NCBI GenBank assembly: GCA_905181965.1
Contig: CAJIZY010000004.1
Location: 62,001-126,000 of the forward strand
DNA from: Akkermansiaceae bacterium
GTDB lineage: Bacteria; Verrucomicrobiota; Verrucomicrobiia; Verrucomicrobiales; Akkermansiaceae
Length of the DNA stretch: 64,000 nucleotides
Reading direction: 5' to 3'
The notes beneath the pieces were generated by a model. The model did no database searches, was not told where the DNA came from, and saw only the letters and a program-made list of their open reading frames with translations. Shown piece by piece: positions 29,701 to 38,728 of the stretch (its first letter is position 1; every line of letters begins with the position of its first letter). The translations under genes were made by a program, and so were the position numbers.

Positions 29701-30788
29701 GAGATGTTCAGTCCGCGGGTGGATGGCAAAATTCAAACTATGAGCTCTACACAAAAGACGATCAGTATCTCGCCACGCAGAACTATATTATCGAAACTCA
29801 CCTCAAACAGCGACCCAACATTCTTCTAAATCAGCTTCGAGCCCGGAATCTTTATCCTTCTGTTGCCGCTCCTGTCTACGCCCAAAACGGGAACTCACTC
29901 ACGATCGAAAACCCTAATGGCGCAGGCTCGATTTTCTATACCACTAATGGTTCAGACCCCCGTGACCTAGGCGCTTTGACATATTCAAACGCTCTTACTC
30001 TCACCGTAAGTGCCACCTACAAATCACGCGTCTTAGAGAACGGTGTTTGGTCTGCTCTGCAATCGGCTGACCTCGTAGCAGGGACTCCTGCCGACGCCAC
30101 CAACCTCGTAATTTCCGAACTTTACTACAACGAGCCCGGATCCGCCGAGGAAAACGAATTCATCGAACTCACCAACATTTCCAACAATGAGATCGACCTG
30201 AGCAACCTCACCTTTACCGCTGGACTCACTTACACCTTCCCTCTCGACACTACCCTCTCACCTGGAGGTCGGCTTACGATCGGAACCAATGACTTCGCTG
30301 GCAGTCTAGACAACGGAGGCGAAAAAATCACCCTAACTGACGCTTCCGGAACCGTTATCGAAAGTTTCGCTTTTGATGACACCCCCCCGTGGCCTCAAGC
30401 CAGTGACGGCGAAGGGTTCAGCCTCGTTCGAATTAGCCCCTCCTCGCAACTTGATCCCAACCTCCCTTCAAGCTGGCGGACATCAACCACCGCCGGAGGC
30501 AATCCTGGAGGATCGGACGCAACCACTTTCCAAGACGGCGATCTTATCGCCTACGCTCTTCAGGGTAAAGAACTCACCCCAACCCTAACCGGTATACAGG
30601 TCCCCAAAAACCTCGCGGCTGACGACCTCATCCAGAAAGTTCAAATCTCCAACGATCTCAAAAACTGGGACACCCTTTCCAATCCTATCCAAGAATCACT
30701 GCCTGAAAATGGCTTTATCGTCGAAACTTATGAAGTCGGACCAATCACCCGAGCAAGATTCTACCGTCTCAAGGTAACGGTCCGTTAA
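26763..30788 (+). CDS. Large exported CotH-kinase / lamin-tail / LamG protein
   Basis: 1,341 residues, intact. Domains in order: signal peptide (1-17); LamG-like jelly roll (about 20-250, LVAHYALDETD…); an Ig-like module (about 260-340, PTINSFTANLSDFDSGDSVVLRWDVSGADS); lamin-tail domain (about 345-465, NDWIEINNRNTTPFDISGYYLTDD); chitobiase C-terminal-like module (about 490-570, IYYTLNGTRPTPDNGDLY); CotH kinase-like domain (about 615-975, GLRVQGGSSRNPDTPKHSMSLRF, YWGLYHLHERPDQDFMEAYFGG, NDWDGNNWRAAG, FHYFPWDSEF); a second chitobiase-type module; and a second lamin-tail domain (NEFIELTNISNNEIDLSNL). CotH proteins are atypical kinases, and this combination is common in exoproteins of the PVC group. 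It is probably surface-exposed or secreted. Its target is unknown. A broken relative lies at 51.8-55.7 kb. Confidence 0.9.
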   Translation: MKKFLSLFLCSLIPVSADLVAHYALDETDASTRVIQDSLQLNNGLLIGNSNPTKNFRALHGTGYDFPLRSGFRVNPAPEVQPTDQFTITWWFRPTTLNAFDRFYETLSGTGKNGSGIRIDLGGNGRQVRALLRDGNGSTDTSVTSPLNLTAGAWYFFALRYDSLNNFCKVTVLRDTSDNITASNISSSTTTKTSLGTNTITHNTGVFFAADDASAAGSNDFGGAMDDIAIFQTKDDFGVLSDNDLAGIFNNGALAFDPPAPRPTINSFTANLSDFDSGDSVVLRWDVSGADSVEITPNIGAVSETGSVNFIATLTEIYTLTATNAEGPTSATVQITVDGLALAPQISEFVASNSSFDDGDGNANDWIEINNRNTTPFDISGYYLTDDETNLTKWSFPNNTILDGNEYFVVFASGSDTPDSAGNLHTNFNLSAKGEYLALISPDGATIVQEFSPTYPPQKTDASYTSQGFLPLPTPGSENTGIARQGYVRDTTFDVDRGHYQAPFEVTIKTTTANSQIYYTLNGTRPTPDNGDLYSGPVTISTTTILRAAGFKNNFIPTNVDTQSYIFLKDVINQPKNPPNTTSMWAGRIADYEMDPQIVDDPKYAAKIIPALQKFSSLSLTIAPDDFYGPNGIYQNPQSEGSLWERPVSAELISHDDSEPGFKINAGLRVQGGSSRNPDTPKHSMSLRFRSQYGAGKLRYPLYRDAPSGRKAAENFDTLQLRSNYNYGFSHRHFWQCDKAQYNRDQFTNDVFMELGNIGVHGRWTHLYINGIYWGLYHLHERPDQDFMEAYFGGEDADYDAINKGQAQSGTVARYNTMASISRNNIASNSVYEILQSHLDIDSFIDYMILNFFIGNNDWDGNNWRAAGMGPTGVPFHYFPWDSEFAISTARNSPAYLNIAGALNINVTGRNNRNNRASGIHQDLTKNAEYRLRFADRAHAALFNNGPLSPTGATAIWRRRSDEMDDAIVAESARWGDYRRDVQSAGGWQNSNYELYTKDDQYLATQNYIIETHLKQRPNILLNQLRARNLYPSVAAPVYAQNGNSLTIENPNGAGSIFYTTNGSDPRDLGALTYSNALTLTVSATYKSRVLENGVWSALQSADLVAGTPADATNLVISELYYNEPGSAEENEFIELTNISNNEIDLSNLTFTAGLTYTFPLDTTLSPGGRLTIGTNDFAGSLDNGGEKITLTDASGTVIESFAFDDTPPWPQASDGEGFSLVRISPSSQLDPNLPSSWRTSTTAGGNPGGSDATTFQDGDLIAYALQGKELTPTLTGIQVPKNLAADDLIQKVQISNDLKNWDTLSNPIQESLPENGFIVETYEVGPITRARFYRLKVTVR

Positions 30789-30874
30789 GAAACTCTTCAT
30801 CACAATCACCGCGAAGAACAAGCCCTTGCATCTTCAGCGTTGGAAGTTGTGCATTCAGCGTCCATGATCCGCCT

Positions 30875-33091
30875 ATGCCACTCGCTGCAAGCGTACTCAT
30901 CGACGGTCCTTCCGAGCTCGTCTTTGATTACGCTATTCCGGATCACCTTAAAATCCTCCCCGGCTGCCGCGTCCGCATCCCCCTTCGGAACCGCGACGCT
31001 ACGGGGACTGTCCTCCGCGTCCAAGAAGCACCTCAATCCGAATTCGATCTCCGTTACCTCACCGGCCTCGTCGATCCAGAACCACTGATCACCCCTGCTC
31101 TTCTAAAACTTGCAGAATGGATCACCTCTTACTATGGCACCCCGCTTGAGCAAGTCATTCGTTCGATCATACCCGCCTCCATTCGTGGAGATAAAACTTC
31201 GGCCAAAATTCGCAAAGCTGCCATTCTTGCAAAAAAGCCAACCGAAATTGAACTCGCTAAGCTCGCCAAACGGGCCAAACGCCAACACCAAATCATCACT
31301 CTCCTATCGATTGCAGACAAGCCAATCCCGATCACCGAACTCGGGGGGGCATCCACCTCTTCTTCAATTAAGACCCTTACAGAGAAAGGCTGGGTCAAGG
31401 TTATCAATCTCGAAGTCCGCCGTGACCCTGATGCCAACGAAACCTTTTTACCAACCGACCCACTTACCCTGAACGAAGAACAAGACGAGGCATACCAAAC
31501 AATCTCAAAAAGCCTCCATTCAGAAACACCAAAGCCAATCCTCCTTCACGGAATCACAGGATCAGGAAAAACTGAGGTCTACCTCCAGGCCACCCGCACC
31601 GCCCTGAAACTCGGGAAAAATGTTATCATCTTAGTACCCGAAATCTCACTTGCTCCCCAGACCGTAGAACGCTTTAAAGCCCGCTTCCACGATCTCACCG
31701 ATCAAATCGCAATCCTTCACTCTAACCTCTCCCAAGGAGAGCGCTTTGACGAATGGCATCGAATCCGAGCGGGGAAAGCCCGCATCGTAATTGGGGCTCG
31801 CTCCGCCATCTTTGCACCCGTCAAAGACCCCGGGCTCATTATCGTCGATGAGGAACATGAACCTGCCTATAAACAGGAGAATCCACCTAAATACCACGCA
31901 CGTGACCTTGCTGTAGTCCGCTGTAACCTCGAAAAATGCACCGTCGTCCTCGGCTCCGCCACTCCCTCACTTGAAACCTTCCAAAACACACAGCTCAAAA
32001 AATACCAAATCGTAAAAATGACAGAACGAGCTGACGGCGCCTCTCTCCCTCTCACTCGGGTTGTAGACATGCGTATTGAGGCTAAGAAACACAAAGGCCG
32101 CGATGCCATTATCTCAGACGTCCTTCGCACTTCGGTTGAAAAACGCATCGAAGCAAATGAACAAGTCATCATTTTTCTTAACCGCCGCGGCTTCGCAAGA
32201 TCCCTCCAGTGCCCGCCCTGCGGACATGTCATCGAGTGCAACCATTGCTCCATTCCGCTTACCTACCACCGCGGCGACGAACGCCTCGTTTGCCACGTCT
32301 GCGGTTTCCAATCCATTGTCCCCCGCCTCTGCCCCAATTGCCAAGACCCAGCTATTCGCTTTCAGGGATACGGAACCGAAAAGGCCGAAACTATTCTCCG
32401 CAAAGTCTTCCCCTCCGCAAAAATCGCACGCCTCGACACTGATACCACGCGACGTAAAAACACGCTTCGCGACACCCTTCGAGACTTCCGCGCCAAAAAA
32501 ATCAACATCCTCCTCGGCACCCAAATGATAGCCAAGGGACTCGACTTTCCGAACGTCACTCTAGTCGGAGTCCTCAACGCTGACCTTTCGCTTTACGCGC
32601 CTGACTTCCGAGCGGGTGAGCGTACTTTCCAACTTTTAACTCAAGTCGCGGGTCGAGCAGGTCGCGGGAAAATGGCCGGAGAAGTTATCATACAGACATC
32701 GACACCTCACAGCCCCTCGATCCAGTTCGCAAGACATCACGATTTTGATGGCTTCGTTGCCCAAGAACTCAACGTCCGCCAACAATTTCAATATCCGCCT
32801 TTTACCCACCTCGCACTTCTCCTAGCAAGATCAAGCCACGAACGCCGCGCTGAATTCACGCTCCAAACCCTCCACCGCAAACTCGCAGAAGATCTTCCCA
32901 ACCAAGTCATCCTAGGTGACCCCATCCCTTCACCACTCACTAAATCCCACTCTCAATTCCGATTCCAGCTGCTCATGCGAGGTCCCAACGCGAGGACCCT
33001 CTCCCACCACCTCAATAAAATTCTCCGCGCCACTCCTACACCAGAGGACGTTATTGTCACCGCAGATTTAGATGCCTACGACCTTGGGTGA
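30875..33091 (+). CDS. priA: Primosomal replication protein N' (PriA helicase)
   Basis: 738 residues, the usual size. The N-terminal 3'-DNA-binding domain (FDYAIPDHLKILPGCRVRIPLRNR) is followed by the helicase core: Walker A HGITGSGKTEVYLQ, DEAH-box variant IVDEEHEPAYKQEN, GSATPSLET and the later QVAGRAGRG motif. Inserted between them is a zinc-binding region with eight Cys (CPPCGHVIECNHC, CHVCG, CPNC). PriA reloads the replicative helicase at stalled forks. It precedes the CreBC-like genes by about 100 bp. Confidence 0.97.
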   Translation: MPLAASVLIDGPSELVFDYAIPDHLKILPGCRVRIPLRNRDATGTVLRVQEAPQSEFDLRYLTGLVDPEPLITPALLKLAEWITSYYGTPLEQVIRSIIPASIRGDKTSAKIRKAAILAKKPTEIELAKLAKRAKRQHQIITLLSIADKPIPITELGGASTSSSIKTLTEKGWVKVINLEVRRDPDANETFLPTDPLTLNEEQDEAYQTISKSLHSETPKPILLHGITGSGKTEVYLQATRTALKLGKNVIILVPEISLAPQTVERFKARFHDLTDQIAILHSNLSQGERFDEWHRIRAGKARIVIGARSAIFAPVKDPGLIIVDEEHEPAYKQENPPKYHARDLAVVRCNLEKCTVVLGSATPSLETFQNTQLKKYQIVKMTERADGASLPLTRVVDMRIEAKKHKGRDAIISDVLRTSVEKRIEANEQVIIFLNRRGFARSLQCPPCGHVIECNHCSIPLTYHRGDERLVCHVCGFQSIVPRLCPNCQDPAIRFQGYGTEKAETILRKVFPSAKIARLDTDTTRRKNTLRDTLRDFRAKKINILLGTQMIAKGLDFPNVTLVGVLNADLSLYAPDFRAGERTFQLLTQVAGRAGRGKMAGEVIIQTSTPHSPSIQFARHHDFDGFVAQELNVRQQFQYPPFTHLALLLARSSHERRAEFTLQTLHRKLAEDLPNQVILGDPIPSPLTKSHSQFRFQLLMRGPNARTLSHHLNKILRATPTPEDVIVTADLDAYDLG

Positions 33092-33193
33092 CCGTCATAA
33101 TGATAAACTTTAAAACTCTGGGATCTCGTAAGAAACGTGGGCGGCAATTAAAATTACGATTGGCTCTTGAAGAACGATCTCTAAGCTAGATGA

Positions 33194-33862
33194 ATGCCCT
33201 CAGTCCTTCTCGTTGAAGATGAGCCCGCGATAGCGGATACTCTGATCTATGCACTCGAAACCGAGAATTTCTCTGTGACTCACGTTTCGACCGCACAAGC
33301 CGGGCTTGATCACTTCAAAAATCACGCTCCCGACTTTGCAGTTCTCGATATTGGCCTACCCGACTTTACTGGCTTCGATCTCTGCCGAAAGATTCGGGAT
33401 TTCTCGCAAATCCCGATCCTCTTTCTGACAGCCCGCGATTCCGAGATCGATCACATACTCGGCCTTGAGCTTGGCGCCGATGACTACGTTACTAAGCCTT
33501 TTTCCCCGCGAACCGTAGTTGCCCGCATCCGAGCTATCCTCCGCCGTGGCAAAGCAGCGCCTAAAGCAAACTCCTCTCTGCTTCACCACGATTCCGACAC
33601 GATGAGCATCACCTGCTGCAATCATCACCTCGACCTTACCGCCCACGAATACAAACTACTCGCCATTCTGCTTGGACAGCCTTGCCGAGTGTTCACTCGG
33701 GAACAACTTCTAGAACAAGCGTGGGAAGATCCTGGCTCAGCTATGGATCGCACTATCGATACTCACATCAAATCCCTCCGAGCTAAACTACGCCAACATT
33801 CCGAAGACGCCGCTGAAACTATTCAAACCAGACGCGGCCTCGGTTATACCCTGGTTCTTTGA
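33194..33862 (+). CDS. CreB-like OmpR-family response regulator
   Basis: 222 residues. The receiver domain has the acidic pocket Glu8-Asp9, phospho-acceptor Asp52 (AVLDIGLPDFTGFDLCRKI) and Lys101 (GADDYVTKPFSPR). The C-terminal winged helix (about 125-220) has EYKLLAILLGQPCRVFTREQLLEQAW and RTIDTHIKSLRAKL. IADTLIYALE and GLPDFTGFDLCR match CreB of the E. coli carbon-source-responsive CreBC system closely. It is followed with no gap by its histidine kinase. No creD-like gene follows; a different membrane protein does. Confidence 0.85.
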   Translation: MPSVLLVEDEPAIADTLIYALETENFSVTHVSTAQAGLDHFKNHAPDFAVLDIGLPDFTGFDLCRKIRDFSQIPILFLTARDSEIDHILGLELGADDYVTKPFSPRTVVARIRAILRRGKAAPKANSSLLHHDSDTMSITCCNHHLDLTAHEYKLLAILLGQPCRVFTREQLLEQAWEDPGSAMDRTIDTHIKSLRAKLRQHSEDAAETIQTRRGLGYTLVL

Positions 33863-35281
33863 ATGCGCCTGACTCGTATCACCCTCCTCTTGATCACTCT
33901 CATTATGGGAGCTGGGTTTTATCGTCTCTCCGATTACCTTCTCGAAGATCTCGAAACTCAGACTTTGCAAGCAACCGAGGAATCGATGATCGACGCAGCT
34001 CATATCCTCGCAAATCTAACCGAAAACGATTTAGATTTAGAGCAAGTATTTGAACGTATCGACGAACGAGAACTCAACGCCAAAATATTTGTTATCGCAA
34101 AAGAAAAGATCGGGTTAAACGCCTATCTTACCGATCAAAATGGGATAGTCCTTTTCGACAGCGGCCAGCCAGAAAATGCAGGTAAGAACTTCAGTGAATG
34201 GAGCGACGTTTACAAAACACTTCGTGGAAAATACGGAGCGCGGTCAACACGAGAGGACGAATCTGAGTCTGACTCCTCAGTGATGTTCGTCGGCGCCCCC
34301 GTAAGAAAAGACGGGAAAATAGTCGGCTGCCTTAGTGTTTACAAATCCCAAAAGGACGTCCTCCCTTTCGTACAAGCTCGCCGCCGAACCATTATCTGGT
34401 CCGTTGCACTTATTGGCTTGGGGATCCTTGCTCTTATCATCGCTGTCTTCATTTGGCTTTTCCGACCGGTTGGAAAACTCACCGCCTATGCCCGAGCCAT
34501 CACGAGGAGTGAACGTCGCCCTAGACCACAAGTCGGCCTTGGTCGCGAAGTCAATACTCTCGCGAATGCCCTCCATGATATGCGAGAATCACTAGAGGGT
34601 CGCCACTATGCAGAGCGTTACATCCAGACCCTGACCCACGAGCTCAAGTCACCCCTAGCCGCGATTCAAGGAGCCGCCGAACTTCTAAATGAAGAAATGC
34701 CCCAAATAGACCGCGCTAGATTTGTAGACAACATTCGGAATCAAACGAAGAGATGTGAGGCGATGATCCACCAACTTCTTGAGCTTTCGGCCCTCGAAGC
34801 CCAGAGCCATTTAGAGAACTCGCATCAGTTCAATCTCGCCGCTTGCGGACGCAGACAAGTTTCAAAGATAACCGGCTTAGCCCAGTCGGCCGGAGTGACC
34901 CTAGAATCTGACATTCCCGAGAATCTTCCATTTTTTGGTAACGAGCCCCTCCTAGGATCGGCTATTACCCACCTCCTTGAAAATGGTATTCAATTTTCCC
35001 CAAAAGAGGGAATAGTCCTACTCTCTGCGGTGGTTCACGATGATCGCATCATCCTTTTAGTTCGTGATCAAGGCAATGGAATCCCAGACTTTGCAGCCAA
35101 AAAGGCCTTTGAACGGTTTTATTCATTCCGTAGTGAAGAACGAGGGAAGGGAAATGGACTTGGCCTTACCTTTGTCCAAGAAGTTGCCGAACTTCATCAA
35201 GGAAAGGCGCGGATTTCTCGCCTAGAAGAAGGGGGAACTGAAGCCGCCATCGAACTCCCGATCAGCCTCACCTTAACTTAA
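33863..35281 (+). CDS. CreC-like sensor histidine kinase
   Basis: 472 residues, starting at the base after the response regulator stop. Two membrane segments (about 5-22 and 178-200) bracket a periplasmic sensor region (GLNAYLTDQNGIVLFDSG…VMFVGAPVRKDGKIVGCLSVYKS), which has a PAS-like fold pattern as in CreC. A HAMP-like linker, the phospho-acceptor His259 (LTHELKSPLAAIQGA) and the ATPase N, G1 and G2 boxes (LLENGIQFSP, VRDQGNGIPD, GKGNGLGLTFV) follow. It would sense a metabolic or envelope cue and phosphorylate its partner. The ligand is not evident from sequence. Confidence 0.88.
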   Translation: MRLTRITLLLITLIMGAGFYRLSDYLLEDLETQTLQATEESMIDAAHILANLTENDLDLEQVFERIDERELNAKIFVIAKEKIGLNAYLTDQNGIVLFDSGQPENAGKNFSEWSDVYKTLRGKYGARSTREDESESDSSVMFVGAPVRKDGKIVGCLSVYKSQKDVLPFVQARRRTIIWSVALIGLGILALIIAVFIWLFRPVGKLTAYARAITRSERRPRPQVGLGREVNTLANALHDMRESLEGRHYAERYIQTLTHELKSPLAAIQGAAELLNEEMPQIDRARFVDNIRNQTKRCEAMIHQLLELSALEAQSHLENSHQFNLAACGRRQVSKITGLAQSAGVTLESDIPENLPFFGNEPLLGSAITHLLENGIQFSPKEGIVLLSAVVHDDRIILLVRDQGNGIPDFAAKKAFERFYSFRSEERGKGNGLGLTFVQEVAELHQGKARISRLEEGGTEAAIELPISLTLT

Positions 35282-35395
35282 GGACTTCCCGAAACCTTCA
35301 CACTCCAAACATCATGACTCCACAGTTCCAATCTAGTTTTTGGATTAATCGAAGCGGCTACAATTCGTTCCACCTCTCATCTTTACCATTTCTTA

Positions 35396-36184
35396 ATGCG
35401 TCACGAACTCGGCATTCTTCTTAGAGGAGCTCCAGAAGATCTCCGTAGGTGGATCAATGATCCTAGAATAAAGAGCCTGCGATTGTGCCTCGTTACCATT
35501 ATTTTAGCCTTTGGAATTTATGGTATGACGCTGGGATTTTGGAGAGATCCCAAGATGGGGCTCTTCGTTGGAATTAAAATGCCAGCTCTTATTCTGCTCA
35601 CACTGATCTGTAATGGCTTTCTCAATGGTATGCTGGGCCTCCTTTTGGGAAGCGGGCTTGGCTTTCGGCAATCAATCATGGCGCAACTCATGAGCTTCAC
35701 TATAGCCGCTCTGGTGCTTGGAGGATTGGCGCCCGTTACCTTTTTCATGTCCCTGAATGCTCCCACACCGGATGCCGACAACGCTGCAAATGCTCATTCC
35801 TACTTCCTTGTCACTCACACCGTTCTCATCGCATTAGCAGGAATCATTGCAAACCTACACCTCGCCAAGCTCTTGGTCGCAGTCACTCCCGATGCCCGCA
35901 CCGCCATAGCAACATTAATAGCTTGGCTGGGCGGGAATGCTTTTGTGGGAGCTCAGCTTTCATGGATCATGAGGCCATTTTTTGGTACTCCGTCAATAAA
36001 AGTTGCCTTCCTGCGCTCGAATCCATTCGACGGTACCTTTTACGAAGTTTTTTGGGGGAGACTTCAATCCATTAGCGGAGGAGCTGGTTTCATCGTCCTT
36101 ATCCTAATCGTAATCTTAGTGTTTTCACTTCATTTACCAGTAATCAAGCTTCTCTTAAAAGAGAACCCAAAAAACCTGAAATAG
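35396..36184 (+). CDS. Multi-pass inner-membrane protein of unknown function
   Basis: 262 residues with about six membrane segments (LCLVTIILAFGIYGMTLGFW, LILLTLICNGFLNGMLGLLLG, MSFTIAALVLGGLAPVTFFM, THTVLIALAGIIANLHLA, TLIAWLGGNAFVGAQLSWI and a C-terminal one). A cytosolic-looking N-terminus begins MRHELGILLRGAPEDLRRW. The motif AQLSWIMRPFFGTPSIKVAFLRSNPFDGTFYE looks conserved but I cannot name the family. It lies 114 bp after the CreBC-like pair on the same strand, in the place where creD would stand, but does not look like CreD. A membership in the same response is possible. Confidence 0.7.
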   Translation: MRHELGILLRGAPEDLRRWINDPRIKSLRLCLVTIILAFGIYGMTLGFWRDPKMGLFVGIKMPALILLTLICNGFLNGMLGLLLGSGLGFRQSIMAQLMSFTIAALVLGGLAPVTFFMSLNAPTPDADNAANAHSYFLVTHTVLIALAGIIANLHLAKLLVAVTPDARTAIATLIAWLGGNAFVGAQLSWIMRPFFGTPSIKVAFLRSNPFDGTFYEVFWGRLQSISGGAGFIVLILIVILVFSLHLPVIKLLLKENPKNLK

Positions 36185-36397
36185 CGGAGTCCCAATCAAT
36201 CCTTCATGTGAAAGATCATTAAAGAATTCACACCTCAATCACTCCGACTATCCAAAAGATTAAGCTGTAGACGAGGAAAATACTGGATAGGAATCGCGAC
36301 TATTGCCGAGGGACGGCGAGACAATATAGGCGAGAATCACTTCAAGGCCCTCACAACATTCGTCGATAAACATGCGGACCTCACCAAGTATCATGGA

Positions 36398-37825
36398 TTG
36401 ATGAAATCATTTTTTCTTCTCCTTCTTTCATTTTTGGAACTTCAAGCAACCCAAGTCAAAGTCGCAATTCTCGGTGACTCAATCACGTTTGGCTCCGGTG
36501 CCACGCCCATCCAAGCCAATCGCTATTCCACAAAACTTGGCAAATTTTTAGGAGATGACTACCTCGTAAAAACTTTTGCGGCCGGCGGACTATGCCTCCT
36601 TCAGAAAGCCGACCGCCCCTTTCTTAAAACAACTCACTTCACCAAAGTTCTTAATTTTAAGCCAGATATCGCTGTCATCACACTCGGAACCAACGACACC
36701 TGCCAAAATGAGAAACGTAAAAACTGGGGACATCAAGATGATCTTACCAGCGATGCTATTTCCCTGATTAATAGACTAAGAGAAGGGAACCCTAGCATGA
36801 TCATACACCTTTGTTCCCCGACTCCCATGTTCCCAAACAAAAAGGGATTAAAACCAGGGCGAAAAATTGACCTCGAAATACGCGCAAAGCGGCTCCCCAC
36901 AATCCAGCAATCTTATAAAAAAGCTGCCGATAGCGATGACAAGATCTACTTCCACGATCTTACCCGGACCCTCTCTTCTGGCCATACCACCGATGGCGTC
37001 CATCCCAATAACGAAGGGCACGAGCAACTCGCAAAGCACTATCTAGATCTCCTTTCCAGAGAGACTGGAAGACCCGCTAACTTTTCTGGAAGCTCTCGAA
37101 AAACTTCCAGTTGGAATGGCTTTGAGCTTCATGATTTAAAACTCCCTAAATCAGGAGCGAACGCACGATTGGTCGTTCCACACACCGCCGCCAAAGGACA
37201 ACCATGGATTTGGCGGGCCCGCTTTTGGGGTCACCAACCTGCTTTAGATCTCGCCCTTCTTGACCGCGGCTACCATCTTGCCTTTGTCGATGTTGGAAAT
37301 CTCTATGGTAACGAAATCGCCATGGCTCGCGGCGAAGAACTCTACGAAGTCCTCACTACTCAATTTCAGCTAGGCCCTAAGCCCATTCTCGAAGGTATGT
37401 CACGCGGGGGTCTCTTTATCTTTAACTTCGCCGCAAAACACCCCGAAAAAGTTACCGCCATTTATGGAGATAACCCGGTTTGCAATTTTCAATCCTGGCC
37501 TGGTGGCATCAATGGCAAATTATCCAAGGTTGACTACGCTCGCTGCCTTGAAGCTTATGGTATCACTGCAGCCGAAGCCAAAACCCATCCGCAAATCACT
37601 CATCCAGATTTTGCCGAAAAACTACAAGGCATCCCCGTTGCTCTAGTGATAGGAACAGCCGACACCGTGGTTCCACCAGCTGAAAACGCAAAACCACTTG
37701 CTTCGAACCTCAGCAAGATGAACTCTCCCGTAAAAATATGGCATAAACCCGGTCTCGGCCACCATCCTCATGGCCTATCACCTGTCGAACCACTTCTTCG
37801 CTTTCTTTTGGAAAGTCAAAAATAG
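36398..37825 (+). CDS. Exported SGNH-hydrolase / alpha-beta-hydrolase fusion (putative bifunctional esterase)
   Basis: 475 residues. After a signal peptide, residues about 20-222 are an SGNH/GDSL domain: block I AILGDSITFGSG with the nucleophile Ser, block III ITLGTNDTCQ, and block V TTDGVHPNNEGH with the Asp-His pair. Residues about 240-475 are an alpha/beta hydrolase: nucleophile elbow LEGMSRGGLFIF, acid region VIGTADTVVPPAEN and His in GLGHHPHG. Both sets of catalytic residues look intact, so one chain carries two esterase-type sites. Such enzymes often strip acetyl or other acyl groups from polysaccharides. Substrate unknown. Confidence 0.85.
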   Translation: MMKSFFLLLLSFLELQATQVKVAILGDSITFGSGATPIQANRYSTKLGKFLGDDYLVKTFAAGGLCLLQKADRPFLKTTHFTKVLNFKPDIAVITLGTNDTCQNEKRKNWGHQDDLTSDAISLINRLREGNPSMIIHLCSPTPMFPNKKGLKPGRKIDLEIRAKRLPTIQQSYKKAADSDDKIYFHDLTRTLSSGHTTDGVHPNNEGHEQLAKHYLDLLSRETGRPANFSGSSRKTSSWNGFELHDLKLPKSGANARLVVPHTAAKGQPWIWRARFWGHQPALDLALLDRGYHLAFVDVGNLYGNEIAMARGEELYEVLTTQFQLGPKPILEGMSRGGLFIFNFAAKHPEKVTAIYGDNPVCNFQSWPGGINGKLSKVDYARCLEAYGITAAEAKTHPQITHPDFAEKLQGIPVALVIGTADTVVPPAENAKPLASNLSKMNSPVKIWHKPGLGHHPHGLSPVEPLLRFLLESQK

Positions 37826-37894
37826 AACCAGCTGCTAGCTGATTTGATTTAGAAATCTGCTGGCGAATTTTTCCTAGAACTCCATCCTTCAAGT

Positions 37895-38728
37895 ATGGAG
37901 CGAACATCGCGATTTGGATCTCTACTCAAATTGTTGGACGATCAAAATAAAGACGTCCAACAAGGAGTTCAGCGGGCCCTATTGGAATTCGCAGGAGATG
38001 CCAGCCACGACCTAGCGGCCCTCGGGATCAATCTCAAGTCTGACGAAAGCAAGATCCTCTCCGAATCCCTCCACGCTGGTCGACAAAAGCTTCTTAAAGA
38101 ACAATGGGTCGTGCCCGCCAGTAATCTCAGCTACCCCGACGGTGACTACGAATCATTTGAAGCTCTTCTTCGCCTGATCTCGGACTTTCTCCACGATGGC
38201 ATTACACTACGACCTAGTCTTTCCGACGAACTCGACATCATAGCCCAGGACGCTCACCCTGAAGTTGGCACCGCCCGTGAACTCGCTGACTGGCTCTTTA
38301 AGTCGGGGCGTTTTACCGGTAATCACTCAGTTCCGTTTGATCCACGCAATTCGGATTTAACCTGGTCACTTGACGAGGGGAAAAGCAATCCACTTGGCCT
38401 ATCCCTGATTTATATCCTCGTCGCTCAACGACTTGGCCTCACCGTTTATGGAGTGAACTATCCCGGGCATTTTCTCTGCCTCATTGACTCTCTAGACGGC
38501 CCCACTTTGATCGATGCTTTTCACAAGGGGCGTCCAATTATGGTAAAACAGCTCCTCAACGAACACCCCGAACTCTCCGCAGAGGCAAAAAAAGCAGTGC
38601 AACAGCCTTGTTCTCTGGCTGCCATGCTTCTGCGAATACTCGCGAATATGAATCTCGCCTTCAACAAAGCAGGCCGCTTTGACGATGCCACTCTAGTTCA
38701 AAATCTTATGAAAACCTTCCGTATATGA
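37895..38728 (+). CDS. SirB1-like transglutaminase-family protein
   Basis: 277 residues, no signal peptide. The segment NPLGLSLIYILVAQRLGLTVYGVNYPGHFLCLID is the hallmark of the SirB1/YchA N-terminal (transglutaminase-like) domain, and the C-terminal helices (AMLLRILANMNLAFNKAGRFDDATLVQNLM) match its tetratricopeptide-like end. The biochemical role of the family is not settled. The stop codon overlaps the start of the next gene by four bases (ATGA), so the two are translationally coupled. Confidence 0.8.
   Translation: MERTSRFGSLLKLLDDQNKDVQQGVQRALLEFAGDASHDLAALGINLKSDESKILSESLHAGRQKLLKEQWVVPASNLSYPDGDYESFEALLRLISDFLHDGITLRPSLSDELDIIAQDAHPEVGTARELADWLFKSGRFTGNHSVPFDPRNSDLTWSLDEGKSNPLGLSLIYILVAQRLGLTVYGVNYPGHFLCLIDSLDGPTLIDAFHKGRPIMVKQLLNEHPELSAEAKKAVQQPCSLAAMLLRILANMNLAFNKAGRFDDATLVQNLMKTFRI

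Noticed and set aside
33100-33189. 29-codon basic peptide frame (MINFKTLGSRKKRGRQ…) between priA and the creB-like gene
   Set aside because: Too short, no homology recognised and no clear ribosome binding site; likely part of the regulator's leader.
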